A stretch of 64,000 nucleotides of DNA from Sanghuangporus weigelae (GCA_033182465.1 CP137318.1:2418001-2482000); one strand, 5' to 3'; shown: positions 21,349 through 33,210, counted from the stretch's first letter. Made by a program: numbers and translations. Notes: generated by a model from the sequence alone, not told the origin.

Positions 21349-23125
21349 CTAAGATTCGCAAACGGTCACACTCCACTCGCTCGGTATAGTCCCAAGCTGC
21401 CTCCCAATAAGCTCCTTCCAAAGTACCCTCGACACGGGCCCCATCCCATCCGGACCAGTCGGGATATGTATGTCCCCTCCTAAATACCCAATCCTATCAA
21501 CAGGCGATATAATCGCCGCCGTGCCTGTACCGAAAAGTTCAACAAGCTGGCCCTTGTCAGCTGCAGCCTTGACCTCGCCCATCGTCACGGGTCGTTCGGA
21601 GACGACGAGATTGCCAGGGAGGTCGGTGAGTTTGGACTTTCCTGAGATGTGCTCCCGTGCGAGGGCGAGGACGGAGTCTCGTGTAACGCCTGGAAGGATC
21701 ATACCGTCCAGAGGTGTGGTGACGAGTTCGATAGCTGTCAGAACGGTTATCATTGATCATTACTACTCGAAACTTGATTTTTTTGATGGGGAATGCTTAC
21801 ATCCATCGTCCTTTTTGAAGACCACAAACAAGTTCATTGTGCCAACCTTAGCAAGCCATCAGTGATTGTTCGGTTATGGACCTGTAGATTAAACGATACC
21901 TCAGTGAGATAATGCTCAGGTCCGTGCAACCACAGGTTCTGCGCGTATCCCTTCTTTGCTGCTATTTTCTGAGGGACGACACCTGGAGCATAGTTCGCTC
22001 CGAGCTTGTATCCGCCGGTGCCTGCACGTTCAGCGCAGGTGTAAAGTCAAAAAACAGCACAATGAGGAAGACACGCATACCTCCAGGGGCGGCACGGATG
22101 TATTCCGTCGTGCCGTACAGAGCAATGGGTTTGAATCCTTCAGGATAGTACGGCCCTACAGGACTGCAGATGACGAAGAGCAGCGCTTCGTTTGGCGGTC
22201 CAACGCCGATAGCTCTTTGCGTCCCAACTGAGGAAAATATCAGATATCAATACCGGTACATCAAGTGAATATGCAGGCTTACTGAGTGTAGGTCGGACGT
22301 ATAGACTGTACCCAGGCTCCTGAGGAATCCAGTGCTTGTCGACGCGAATGAGCTTCTTGATGAGCTCAAGTAACGTATCTCCGTTGAACGTCTACAATTT
22401 CGTCACCAACCCAAATCAGTTGACCTCACACAATAGAAAACCAGCCGTTTGATCACGTACGGGAAGGGCTAACCGTTGTGCGCTAAGGTTCATGCGCTTC
22501 ATGTTCATGTCCGGACGGAACATTGTGACTTTGCCGTTCTTGTCGCGATAGGCTTTCATCCCTTCGAACAAGGTCTGTGCGTAATGGAATACTGTGCAAC
22601 TCGGATCCAGCTGTAGGGGACCGTCTGGAAAATAGAGTAACAGTAGATTTAACGCGATGAGTTATAAAGTTGGAAATGACTTGAGCTTACACGGTTGGAT
22701 TTTGGGAGCATCCCATCCGCTATTTGCAGACCATGGAATAGTGAGCATGTGGTCCGTCTAACGCGGAATTGAGGCTAAAGAACACGACAGTCAACTGATA
22801 AAACAACTTACGAAGACCTGACCAAAGACCAAGCTTGAGGAAGGCGGAGGTGGTCGCGGATCGGTGTTCTTGATAAATTTTAATCGAGCGGGCTACAATA
22901 TTTACGTTGTGCCTAAAGTCGGGAATAGCTCTATAGATAAAAGAAAGGACTATTCACCTCAATGTCCGGAAGGGACGTGAGCTCGCCCGTCATGGGATCG
23001 CGGGTAACATCTGCAGCATAGCGCACAGCTGAGAATCTGAGAAATCTTCTATTGCACAGTGACGAAGAAGAACGAGCTATTATTGATGGCGCGTGACGGG
23101 CTGCACGAAAGACGGTGAGCACCAT
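21349..23125 (-). CDS. BAT1: Branched-chain-amino-acid aminotransferase, mitochondrial
   Basis: PLP enzyme of fold type IV that transfers the amino group between Leu/Ile/Val and 2-oxoglutarate. The N-terminus MVLTVFRAARHAPSIIARSS, rich in Arg and Ser, is a mitochondrial presequence. Then come MLTIPWS, HYAQTLFEGMKAYR (substrate/PLP pocket), RMNLSAQRLALP, SLYVRPTLIGT, GGYKLGANYAPGV with the Lys that holds PLP (reached across an intron near 22010-22070), EVGTMNLFVVF and LVELFGTGTAAIISPVDRIGY. Eight or so introns; about 415 residues, normal. The start at 23125 is the only ATG giving the presequence. Confidence 0.95.
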
Positions 23126-23567
23126 TCTGGTCTGGTTCCAGTCCAGTCCAGTTATGAACGAGGACTGAGGCAGAGTTGGGATTGCGAGTGACTCGGACGC
23201 GTTAAATTAGCAAAAGACCATACTCGGCCGATAAACGAGATCGACGCTTCCGTTCGGACCGGGTATCGGACTCGGAGAGGTTGATGTCTGCGAATGAAGC
23301 CAGTAAAAAGCAAACTGCATTTGGTACTCAATCTTGTTGCTGTGAATTTTTGAAGACCTATAGATGGCAGTATTTTAGAGATACCAAAGATGGCAATGAA
23401 CGAAATTGTATGGCCGGTCGGTCGATCAGGAGAGATGAGCTCATCCGCGTGCGACACAAGCGTGGTGTTTGCCCAGACCGTGACGTCCGTTCCGTTCACT
23501 CTCTTTCTCTTCAGTCTCACTTCCATATCATCGTCCGAAACCATCCTCTTCTCGTCATCTCTCAGCT
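23126..23567. promoter_or_regulatory. Divergent promoter BAT1 / 6-phosphogluconolactonase
   Basis: 442 bases. The BAT1 side has GAGTGACTCGGAC (23187-23199); its TGACTC half is shared with Gcn4-type sites, plausible for an amino-acid gene but only a half match. Open frames on both strands here look like shadows. Confidence 0.4.
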
Positions 23568-24408
23568 ATGGTCTTTGGCCCGCCCCAAGATCCTATCTTG
23601 TACTCCTTCCCTTCTCCCAACAATCTCGTCGAATCCCTCGCCAGTTTCGTCATGAAGGTTCAGAAGGACTCGATTGAGAAAAAAGGCAGGTTTACTATTG
23701 CTCTCTCCGGCGGATCGCTCCCAAAGCAACTCAATGGCCTTATCGGAAAGCCTGGTTTGAAGTGGGATCTCTGGTCTGTTTCTCCATCAGTCTGTGTCGA
23801 AGCATTTCTTGTTGATGATGTAGTTGCACGCATATAGGCATGTATACTACGCTGACGAACGTGCCGTCCCGCTTGATCACCCCGACTCAAACCACAAGCT
23901 CTGCTCTGATGTCTTCTACTCCAAAGTTCCCATCCCGGCACAGAACATCCACCCGATTGATCCCAACTATCTCGTCGACCTTGACGAGCTCTCAGATGCA
24001 TACGAGCAGGAGCTGATCCGCGAATTCGCCATGAAAGATTCCGCGCGTTACCCCGTCTTCGATCTTATCCTCCTCGGCATGGGTCCGGACGGACACACCG
24101 CGTCGCTTTTTCCGGGCCACGAGCTTCTCTCCGAGGAGGACCGCTGGGTGGCGTGGATTGACGACTCGCCCAAACCGCCCCCGAGACGCATCACGCTCAC
24201 GTATCTCGTCATCAATCACGCTGCGCGCGTCGCGTTTGTTGCTGCGGGCGCAGAAAAGGCTGATATCTTACACACTGTACTCGATAAGCCCGAGGAAGGA
24301 CTCCCCGCTTCGCGTGTTCGCCCCGCCTCTCCTGGTCAGGTATTTTGGTTCGTGGACGATGCCGCCAGTTCGAAGGTTCAATACCAGCGTGCCCAGTTCA
24401 AGCTTTGA
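23568..24408 (+). CDS. 6-phosphogluconolactonase
   Basis: Second step of the oxidative pentose phosphate pathway, hydrolysing 6-phosphogluconolactone in the cytosol. Two exons (23568-23773, 23838-24408) give 777 bases, 258 residues, the usual size of SOL3/SOL4-type enzymes. Family motifs: [48 protein letters not shown] (catalytic His region), [12 protein letters not shown] and [11 protein letters not shown]. The intron falls between DLW and HVYYADE. No targeting signal. Third positions are strongly C/G-rich, suggesting good expression. Confidence 0.96.
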
Positions 24409-24749
24409 GGGTAACTGTTTCTCATATGATCTTATGAAATTTTTTATTTCCGCTAGTTCTTCAGCCCTGCCTTCCTTTTTGCGACCCCATAGACGTATTA
24501 GTTTCTCTCTATGGGGACCTGTATACTGTACGTTAGTTATGTTGCACCAGAAGAAATCCAGCTCCTATTCTGTCTCTAGTCGTTATTTATGAGACTCGCG
24601 GTACTTTCGCATCTTAGCACGCCGCACTCGATTGACTACTTTGTTCTGTGAACGAAAGACCATTTAGTCATGCCTATGTAGACAAGTCCATAACCAGATA
24701 ATACAAAGCTTTAATCCTTTCCGAACCGATGTAGATCCAAGGTATACAA
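24409..24749. other. Convergent 3' region
   Basis: 341 bases between the lactonase and the membrane-protein gene; no coding evidence. Confidence 0.5.
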
Positions 24750-26248
24750 TTATGCTTCCACTGGTATCGAATCCGGCCTTCCCTCTTCTGAGATCTTTGG
24801 CTCTGGTGGCTTTAACGACAATTTACTCGGCAACGATCTCTTCAGAATAGTAGAATCGCTGGCCAATCCACGAAGAGTACCGTTCCCTGTTATCGAGTCT
24901 GATAGTGCTAATATGGGCGAGGGAGATGAAGGCGAGGGAGATGAAGGTGAGTTGTTTGGATTGGTGTAGATCGAGGGAACGCGTGGCACGGGAGGGAGTT
25001 CGGACAAGTCAACGGAGGGTTTGGTTCGCGTTGCTCGCGATTGCGACGAGACGGATGAGGAGCGAGAGGGATAAGGAGTCGGATTAGAAGGAATGTAAGG
25101 ACTGCCATTTGCTGTGAAGCTTGAGACCGAGGAGACTGAGACTCGTCTGGATTGTCTACCTCGAGATACTGAAAAAGGGGATGAATAAATTGGAGCATTT
25201 CTTCGAGCCGAGTTGGGTAAATACCTGACTGAGACTCTGAACTGACAGTTCGATGTCGCCTCTCTCCCTCTCTGATTGAATAGTGATGTGTAGTAACTGG
25301 ATCTGTGTTTTCCCGCCCGACTTTTAGCCAAGGATCGCAAACACTCTGTCGGGAACTCATTCCATAACCCACATAACTGTTCCTTTCGTTTAGGTCATGC
25401 AAATATGACGAATCACGCTGAGTCGGCGGTGCTAGAGGCGCAGGTAAAACAATTTCCACCCGACTAAATGGCTTATGAGGTGGACCGCGAACAGTCGACT
25501 GTGTGCGTGTGCTACGCATGCTCCGAGTCGTCTGGATTGTCGACACCGACGCGGCCACAGATACACGCCGGGAATGCACTCCGCTCATTCGGGGAGAAGA
25601 GTTTAGAAGAGGGGGAGGCGTTCCGTGAGGAGAACTATTGGTCTGATCGTCAGACCAAGGATCGATGGGGAAGGCCGTGACGCTCTGGTGTCGCTGCGGA
25701 GGGTATGAGGTAATGTCCGACTCCTCCGTTGATGAGTTTAGCGAGAGCTGCGCTGACGACCGGTTACTGCTTGTCCCCTGCGAGGCGAAGAAGGATGGTT
25801 GTGGGGGCACAAGCTGTCCGTCCGCCTGAGGCGTCGATACACGTGTAATAGGGCTGGAGGGCTGCTTCAAAGGCATTTCTTCAGTATTTAACGTCGATCC
25901 GCTGTACTGCCTGTATATATTCCTGGCTCGTCCAGACGCATCTGCGTGCTGCATCATTGCAAATTCAGAGTGATAAATAGTAGGAGACGCGGAAGTTGGC
26001 GTAGATAAATCCAATTTGCTCGAGCTGAAATTGGTCGTGCTTGCGTTTGCAGTGGGATTAGCACTCCACGGAAGAGTGTGGAGTGCCGCGAGTGGACGCG
26101 CAGGAGGAAGTGGAACAGAGTTGCGTTGACGTCGATGGCGTATACAGAGTCCTATTCTGAATACAAGGAAGATAACGATGAGACCACCGACGCCAGCGCA
26201 GGCCGCGATCACTGCGATTGAGACGCTTGGTTCAGAGGATTCGGACAT
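24750..26248 (-). CDS. Single-pass membrane protein with long Ser/Pro-rich cytosolic tail, unknown function
   Basis: The start at 26248 gives MSESSEPSVSIAVIAACAGV, with a hydrophobic span (IAVIAACAGVGGLIVIFLVF) followed at once by CIRHRRQR. This predicts a very short outside N-terminus and a large inside domain. The tail (about 430 residues) is rich in Ser, Pro, Thr and Arg, with many possible phosphorylation clusters (RQSRRVSVSSVSS; PSPSSPSP) and no known domain. One intron near 25170-25222 changes frame between ESQS and VSRGRQ. The frame stays open 165 bases upstream of 26248, but that part is CT-rich leader. Proteins of this build are common in Agaricomycetes; I cannot name a family. Confidence 0.75.
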
Positions 26249-26642
26249 CTCTTGAGCCTTTGGTGGCGGATGATTAAATGAGCGTGAGTCTTGTAAATGA
26301 GTGTGTAATTGCGCGCGCCTACGAGGGCGATGCGAGAGAGATCTGCGCAGGGAGTGGGGAGGCGCGACGAACCAGAGAAAAGAGAGAAGAGAATAAAAGG
26401 GGCCAGCTAACAACGGGCGGCAGCCAGGAGGGATCAGAGAACTGATGAGGCGAACACTTTGACTCTAATTAGGCGATGTCGATCAATAGCGATCATTTGT
26501 GATCGACAGCATCGAAGCTTGTTGAACTTTGCCAGCCAGACACGCTTCCATCCGCACGTCGGACCGGCGTGAGGCTCCTCGTCTCCGTCGTTATCGCCTC
26601 TGCGAGGATCCTTGTCGCACCCGAGCGAACGTGCCATTCACC
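26249..26642. promoter_or_regulatory. Divergent promoter of the 24.7 kb and 26.6 kb genes
   Basis: 394 bases between the two ATGs. A repeated GATCGA/GATCAATAGCGATCA cluster lies at 26475-26505 (AT-richer core), with CG-rich flanks. No TATA box. A DNA-binding role for the cluster is only a guess. Confidence 0.4.
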
Positions 26643-28308
26643 ATGTCAAGTCTTCATTCCAAGTCCTCAACGAAACCATCGAGCATTCCTCTCTACCGGC
26701 GTCTGCTGTTTCCCGATCTTCCACTAACGGCGGCCGTGCCACCTATCCTCCCACAAGCATCAGTAGAGCTCAACACAGAGCTTTACGACCTCATCGCGCT
26801 AGCCTTGCGCGCGTATATCACCCCATGGTGGAGTAAAATCACGCGTTATGACAATGAGTTTGTCCCACAAGTCGCGTGTGTCGTTGGCGCGGTCATACGC
26901 GAGCTTGCGGCGAGGTTCGAAAAGGCCGACGCTGAGGGACTTCTCCTGAGAGCCGTTCCAGCCGTCGTGGCGCAGCACTATTCGGACTATCGGACAGCAG
27001 CCGCGAAAGTCGGTTCAGCATACGCAAACGGCGGTGCGACGACGCTACCGCAGCTCTTTCACCAATACCAGAGCCACATGGCCATTGACGCCGAAGGAAA
27101 TGTTGATCCTGCCTATATCCGGCATTTATTTGACCTCGTTCTGCACGAGTGTCTGCCCGCTGAAGACCAGGAATCCGATGCTGAGCGTGCGATAATCCGA
27201 GAAGTTATCGTGAAGGTTGTCATGCAGGATGCTATCCCGTTGCTCTCCCAGCCGTGGTTTATATATAAACTCATGTTGGACCAGTTAGCTTCCGGTCATG
27301 AGATGAGCTCGACCCTTATGAAGGTTCGTTGGTGCAATGCAGTTTGGAAGACTTCCAGTTTTATTTTCTGAACGTTATTCTTTTAGGCAAACGAAGTGCC
27401 CCAAACGCGCACTGCAAGTCCATCCACACACAACGTAGTTGTTTTCGCTCTATCAATGGTCCAATACTTGTCTGGTCTTTCTTTAATGCTGATTCACTGG
27501 TATAAACAACTAGTGAATATAGTAAAACGCGTAAACGCGTCCCCGCAGCTTGCGAGGCCGGACCCGCGACGCGAGTTTACCCAAAGTTTGCTCAGCTGTT
27601 CATCGGTTATTATGAATGCAAGAAGTCGCATGGCATCCACTGTCCTTTTTGACGTCATGGACTATTCGCTGAAGCTTGGTGAGGACTTTGCCGACAGGTA
27701 TGCTGAAGGGAACGCGGTAATCTGTCCAGTATTGATTAATATTGATTCTAGGTTTCTGGTTTATATGCTGCACACGTATGTAATGACGGAAGAGCAGCTT
27801 ATTACCATAGTAAAGCTGTCGAAGCAAACTCTGTTTCCCAATGGGTATCCTGGTCCTCCGTTGGTCATTCCAACCCCTGGGGAACAAGTTGTCATAAAGG
27901 AGCAACTCATTAGAGAAATCGAGAATTGTGCTCCGCGTAAGTTTGCATTTGAATACTGAATGTCCGGGGGGCTGAACTGACAAATGTATAGTGCTTCTTT
28001 CTAGCCTTGCTTTAGGACCGGGATCAAGTAAGCATGAAAGCATAACGGAAGCTCTTGAGCCTCTTTCGTCGAGTGCCTGCAACGTGCACCTTGTGCTGTT
28101 CCTTCTTGACCTGATTGTCCTCACGCTTTTTCCTGAGTTTGGCGTGGAAGGATCCGCGGAGGACACGGCAGTCCTCATGGTGGAAGGAAGAGAAGGCAGT
28201 TCCAAGATGACATCGACTGCGTCACCGTCACTGTCACCGTCACCTGAGCCGGATAAGTACGTACGAGAGACGGGAAGGACAAGATCCGACGGATCGAACG
28301 GCAGATGA
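26643..28308 (+). CDS. PXA-domain (PX-associated) protein
   Basis: PXA domains occur in sorting nexins and fungal endosomal or lipid-droplet/ER membrane proteins. Residues about 35-230 form the domain: ELNTELYDLIALALRAYITPWWSKI in part, VPQVACVVGAVIRELAAR, YIRHLFDLVLHECLPAED and REVIVKVVMQDAIPLL. After an intron ending near 27387 come helical, partly hydrophobic segments (VVVFALSMVQYLSGLSLMLI; FLVYMLHTYVMTEEQL). No PX or RGS domain is visible, so this is the short fungal type. Three introns are clear. The C-terminus is uncertain: the frame used here ends GSNGR at 28308, but the next frame (to 28529) reads IRRIERQMTFLAWTLG and could be reached by an intron from 28179. Confidence 0.8.
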
Positions 28309-30188
28309 CGTTTTTGGCTTGGACTCTGGGCGCTACGGGCCTTGATATGACGAAGCGATGGAAATGGAAGACGGTCGTAGAAGGAAGAGAAGAAAAGCTT
28401 AAGTCTGTCCGTTTGGCATGCATACGTCATACCCCGCGGAACAGAACACGCAGCATCAAACTCAAAAAAACTCGACATTTCCAGTGCGACGACGATTGGA
28501 CATGCGGGAAGTCCGACGACGAAGCGTAGCATGCCGCATGCTGTAGGTGGTGAATCGTCATGAGAACGAACGAGAAGGAAGAGATTTTAGACCTGCGACT
28601 TCTCAAGACGTCAGCAGCTCGTGAGCAAGTCCATTATCCAATTCGACTAACAATGATGATGTATTCCTTTTCTCTTTGCTATTCAGTTATTCGCTCACGC
28701 TCACTTGACCCGCAGACGAAGCACAAGATACGGCACTATATTGGGCAGTGCTAGTACTAGTGTTAATTTTGAGTTCTTTTCCCAGCCAGTTACGTGCAAA
28801 CTCGTTTCGTCGAGCTCTCCTCTTGCGCTATGCGTGCGTCATCCGCCGCCGAGCATCGTCATCGTCATCGGACACATGCCCGCATAAAGAATAGCCCTTT
28901 CAATTCAATACCGCTTCCGGGATCATGTATGTACACCATGCGCGATGCACCGTTGACCGGGGCGGAGTTTTGTTTTGTTTTTCTTATTTGCGCGCCTGGT
29001 TCTCCCGCTGGAAGCATTGCGCGGATTGGAGATGGACCCCCGACGTCAATTCGGCGATACCAAGTGAATCTCGAGTGGTCCGAAGTTATCTCTCTGAAAA
29101 AGGGAGAACAACGCCGTATCACGAGTCATCTGCCCAGATTCGAGAGAGAGCACCGAGCAGGTTATCAGTGTGATAATAGACCAAAGGCACAGATGGCCTG
29201 GTCCCCCACCGCTACCTACCGATACGTGTTCTCTTCGCAAAATCACGTCAAGTGAAAGGTCTGGACTGGTGATTATCTTTTGCAGTGGAGAGGGGGGGGA
29301 ACGTGTACAGAGGCCGTCGGTGGCGCCTACCAAAAACGGGTGGTCGAGGCCAAGGGAATAGTTGATTCTGCGACGTTCGTTCGGCCAACGCTCCACCCAC
29401 CGAAACTAGTACCGCTTATCGTCTTCGTTCGAGAAAAGAAACAACACCCTTCGTCATCCATCAGGTCAATCTTCCCCAAAACAGGGTACACGCATGCTGC
29501 ACCTACGTATTCTGATCATCATCTGACTCGAAAATTTCGGGCCAAAGTCCTCCCTTCCGGTCCGCTTCTATACGAGCACGAAAATTTATCGTAATCGCAA
29601 GGCAAGAACAGCTGGTCAGTATTACCAGTGTTTCACATTTTTACAATGTGATGTTGCGGGAGTGACATGGAAAGATACGGATCGATGAATATGGTACTGT
29701 ATGTATGTACGGTACGAACGTATGTATGCGTGATATAATAGATAAGTGGCGCTCGTCTGAATGAATAGTCTACCCGCACCCGTCAACTTGGCGGAGAAAT
29801 GAAAACAAACACAGCTATTATCCCATGAAGTCCCGGATCTGACTCGGATGAAGTTTTTTCGGGGTGGTCAGAAGTCAAATGCAAAAAGAAAGAAAGAGAG
29901 GGGGGGCAGTAAGTAAGGAAGAGAAAGAGAGAGAGAGAGAGAGAGATGAACAGAAAACAAGAATAAGAAGCCAGGTAGAAAATACGATAGCTAAATAATA
30001 CAAAGTTTCCTTTTCTTTTAATTGAAGAGAGCAAATGTGCAGTTTGGCTTGGATGCCAACAGACGAGTGTCGATGGTGGTACAGTCGAAAAAAATAAATA
30101 ATAAATTTACATGTCCCGCATGAGTCGTTCGTCTGTCTGTCATCCGCGCAAAGGTATGCTTTCAGACCGTGCCTCGCCTCGACGAGAA
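28309..30188. other. Long convergent intergenic region
   Basis: 1.9 kb between the PXA gene and the bZIP gene. It may contain the true end of the PXA gene (to 28529). Otherwise it has only short overlapping frames, a GA microsatellite at 29926, a run of eight G at 29288-29295 and AT-rich 3' UTR-like sequence near 30080. No tRNA or transposon signature found. Confidence 0.45.
29926..29946 (+). repeat. (AG)n microsatellite
   Basis: A perfect AG run of 21 bases within a purine-rich stretch from 29880 to 29946, in the 3' flank of the bZIP gene. Confidence 0.9.
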
Positions 30189-31184
30189 TCAAGGCCGGGA
30201 AGGTGATCGGGACATTTTCAGCGAAGGAGAATGCGAGTATAGGCGTTCGCGTTCCCGTTCGCGTGCCTCTAGTCGAGAAGCCAAAACGGCATCTTCCAAC
30301 GATTCCTGCTCCCGTAACAGTTTGCGGAGCCGTCTATTCTCCATCTGCGTCTCTTCGAGCGCGAGGCGCGTCTCTCGCAGCTCGTCCTCTAATCGGGTGG
30401 CAACGCGTGAATGACGCGCATTTTGTTCCTCGAGCCGATCGCGAAGCCGCTCGTTCTCCACCCGCTGAATATCAAGCGTCACTTCCGCGGCTTCGACGCT
30501 TTCTCGCAAGCCCGCATTCGCATCGCGCAACGTGCGTGCAGAGGCCGCCTCCGCGTCGCGGGCTGCAGTCATATCCGCCAGCTCACGAGCCGCACGCACT
30601 CTCTCGGTCTCGAGCTGGTGAAGCGCGTCGGCTAAACGTCGCGCATGAGAATCAGCAGAATGGAGAGCGTGCGAAAGTTCATGCTTGAGATGCGACTCGG
30701 AGTCGAGCGCGTCGGCGAGGTCCCCATTGAGCTCCTCGGACCATCGCTCAAGCTCGACGATGCGGTCCTCCATGCGACGGACGGTGTCATGGTAGAGCTG
30801 AGGATGAGTATCACGGTCAGCAGAGGTCACCGTACTAATACGCGGCCGCTTGGCTCGGGGCTCTGAACTGAATCCCATGTCGACACGGAGATCCGAATCG
30901 ATAGAGTGGCGCGATGCGGAGCTTGAAGTGGGCATCGGAGCCCCCGCGACGGAGGCGGCAGCGTGGGCAGGGGCATTCACATTGTCGAGCTGTACGACGA
31001 GCTGGGACTTCTCTTGCTGGAGCTCGAGCACCTGTTGTTCCAGCTGGGACATACGCTCGTTTCTGCGGAGACGATGTTTTTGAGCGGCGAGCCTGTTGCG
31101 CTCGCGGCGACGCTCCTTTGTGCTCTGCTCACGGTTGTCATCAGTGTCGCGAGAGGAGGAGGCATCTGAGGTCGGAGAAGACAT
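30189..31184 (-). CDS. Intronless bZIP protein with extended coiled coil (331 aa)
   Basis: The basic region RRRERNRLAAQKHRLRR has the N-x7-R signature (NRLAAQKHR). A heptad leucine pattern follows directly (MSQLEQQVLELQQEKSQLV). After a Ser/Ala spacer with a basic patch (PRAKRPRIS, possible nuclear signal), residues about 115-310 form a second, much longer coiled coil rich in Arg, Glu, Ala and Leu (for example LEDELRETRLALEETQMENR). Most fungal bZIPs lack such an extension, so this may be a dimer or scaffold-type factor. No introns, in contrast to its neighbours; GC-rich. I do not recognise the orthologue. Confidence 0.85.
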   Translation of the reverse strand: MSSPTSDASSSRDTDDNREQSTKERRRERNRLAAQKHRLRRNERMSQLEQQVLELQQEKSQLVVQLDNVNAPAHAAASVAGAPMPTSSSASRHSIDSDLRVDMGFSSEPRAKRPRISTVTSADRDTHPQLYHDTVRRMEDRIVELERWSEELNGDLADALDSESHLKHELSHALHSADSHARRLADALHQLETERVRAARELADMTAARDAEAASARTLRDANAGLRESVEAAEVTLDIQRVENERLRDRLEEQNARHSRVATRLEDELRETRLALEETQMENRRLRKLLREQESLEDAVLASRLEARERERERLYSHSPSLKMSRSPSRP

Positions 31185-31433
31185 AGTATAGTGAAGTCGG
31201 GAGACGTGTATAGAGAGGGCGCTTTAATAAGAGGAGGGATAGACGAGGAAAAGGAATAGCAGATGGGAAGGGGTTTATTAGTAGAGTCGAGAGTAGGGTG
31301 TTGACGTCAGCAAGAGGACCGCGTGAGCAATAGCTCCAGCTCTAGACTATCTCCCATTCATTCAATTCATTTCAATTATCTATCTACTATCATAGCCTTC
31401 GCTACGCTACGCTACCATCCCTCGCCAGCTCAT

Positions 31434-31694
31434 ATGCCCACTCATCGCTCGCTCGACATCTTTGGCGCGGCGATGGAATGCCTCGGGGAGGCAACGGCCC
31501 CTGATATCGCGAATCGACTGATGGTGCGTCATCAGCTTCTTCCGTAAACGTGCTCCTTCTCCGCCTCACGTCCATTTGTCACTCATCGTCATCCATCTCC
31601 GAAGGTCAATTACGCAAGCAGACTCAGTCAGCAGTGTCTGGGGGCTTTGATCCCAGTGATGGGCCAATCGCAAAATGCCGACTCGCACAAATAG
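31434..31694 (+). CDS. Candidate 59-residue protein in two exons
   Basis: Exon 1 (31434-31523) encodes MPTHRSLDIFGAAMECLGEA and 10 more residues, and stops at a GTGCGT donor. An 81-base pyrimidine-rich intron ends CCGAAG. Exon 2 (31605-31694) continues in the same frame with VNYASRLSQQCLGALIPVMG and ends SHK-stop. Both exons are GC-richer than their surroundings and total 180 bases. It is divergent from the bZIP gene, 249 bases away. No family is recognised, and at this size chance cannot be excluded. Confidence 0.33.
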
Positions 31695-33210
31695 CTCATA
31701 ACACCGTGATCCCAGCCCTTATAAACCATCACTCGCACTTTTGTCTCGTTGCAGTATTGCCCTTTCCTCTTTCCTCCTGCTTTCACTACTCTTCCCCTTC
31801 CTCGTTTCCTTCCCAGCAACTTCTGCTCTACCTCTCTGATGTTACTCGTTGACCTTGTCATCTCCTTGCGTTGACTTTGGTCACGTTCTTCCTTGTTCAA
31901 GTTCGTGATGCATCGATAGCTGCACCTGCATCCGGATTTCGATTCCGCAGACGTTCCTTCCCTTAATCTCCTTAATACCGACCTCCTCTACAGATTGGCT
32001 GCTTCGTCCCGTTGTATGCTCTATTTGCTCTGCGCCTATCATCTTGTATTGGAAGAACAAGAGGAGTTCCCACCTGTTGTACGTGGTAACACTCGCGATT
32101 CCTTTTCCTCTTGCTCGTGCTCTGCTCTAAACACCATGGTATTCCATCTCTTCGACCTTGAAGATCACTCTTCGTCTAGCCTATCTACTAAGCGCCAAGC
32201 GTTGACGTCCCACTGGAGTCTGTCTTCCATCAATACCATTAGCGCTTTGCTCTGTCAAACAATTTGTTCGTTCCTCATCATCATCTCTCCCCCTCATCCC
32301 GTCCCGTCTCTTCAACACCTCCAATCGTTTCCCACGTTCTTCCGATATCATCCGCGTCGTTGTCCGCATGACCCGTTCCCGTCATCATCGGAAATTTTCA
32401 CGGTCCGTGTTGTTGATGCCCCTACTTCGTTCTCCGAGTCAGGGGTATTGTTCATCAATAGCGCCACGGTTCGCTGGCTCACGTCTTGGCTCGGGGATGA
32501 TTGCGAATAGACGATTGGCTGCAAGGGCATGCTGAAGGTGGTCTGACTTTTGATGTTGTCGGTGTTTCCGGGTTCATCGCTAGGGTGAGTTATTGGGGTG
32601 AGAATGTCATACTGTGCTCCGAAATGGGCTCGTGAACCTTGTCGGAAGTGGGCGTCTCGATTTCCTGGCACTTGGGCTGCCCGGTCTTGAATCCCAGTTT
32701 TGCAGGATGAGAATGAATCAGGAATTCTCAATATCTAACATTACTTTGATTTCAACTTTCGGAAGGGTTTATAAATACACCAAATTGTATCTAGTTCATT
32801 TTCTACCGTTTGAATGAAGTTGTTTCGGTTTAAAACACTGTTTGAGCGTTTGTCGTGAAATAATTGGAATTTACTCAGCGACTTTCCAGTAGGTTGGAAT
32901 GAAAAGAAAAAAAAATGATAGCATCCTATCCTTCTGACAAGTATTGAAGATGCATATATCCAGCATCACCTTTTTCTTAAAGTAGCGGTATTCTACAAAT
33001 GCACTGTAGCAAGCCCCTGCTAACTAACATACGTGCAGGTAAGGGGAGGTTAAGGGTGGTGTGGAAAGTCAAATCAGAGCGGGAATACCAAGCAATCTAC
33101 AAGCGTGCAATAATCCGGAGAGTGAATTTTAGAGATCCAGCATGGTCAAGCAAAATACATGAATGATACTCTGAACAAGAAGCCATTCATACCCATGAGC
33201 TACTTGAGAA
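31695..33210. other. 1.5 kb gap between the small candidate and the G-patch gene
   Basis: A 171-codon plus-strand frame (31995-32510) and a 127-codon minus-strand frame (32348-32731) overlap here. Neither looks like a protein; both reflect CT-rich DNA (31740-32350). The region becomes AT-rich after 32750, next to the 3' end of the G-patch gene. Confidence 0.45.

Noticed and set aside
26249-26413. N-terminal extension of the membrane-protein frame (start at 26413)
   Set aside because: It adds Arg/His/Leu-rich sequence from a CT-rich leader before the natural short N-terminus and membrane span.
28222-28246. GTCACCGTCACTGTCACCG-like hexamer run as a regulatory array
   Set aside because: Only four degenerate units inside predicted coding sequence (Ser/Pro codons); ordinary low complexity.
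27600-28532. 310-codon open frame on the minus strand
   Set aside because: It is exactly antisense to the last exons of the PXA gene, whose frame has recognisable helices and introns; composition (Ser/Arg-rich) is that of a shadow.
31995-32510. 171-codon plus-strand frame
   Set aside because: Ser/Leu/His-rich, caused by a CT-rich stretch; no splice partners or family resemblance, and a competing minus-strand frame overlaps it.
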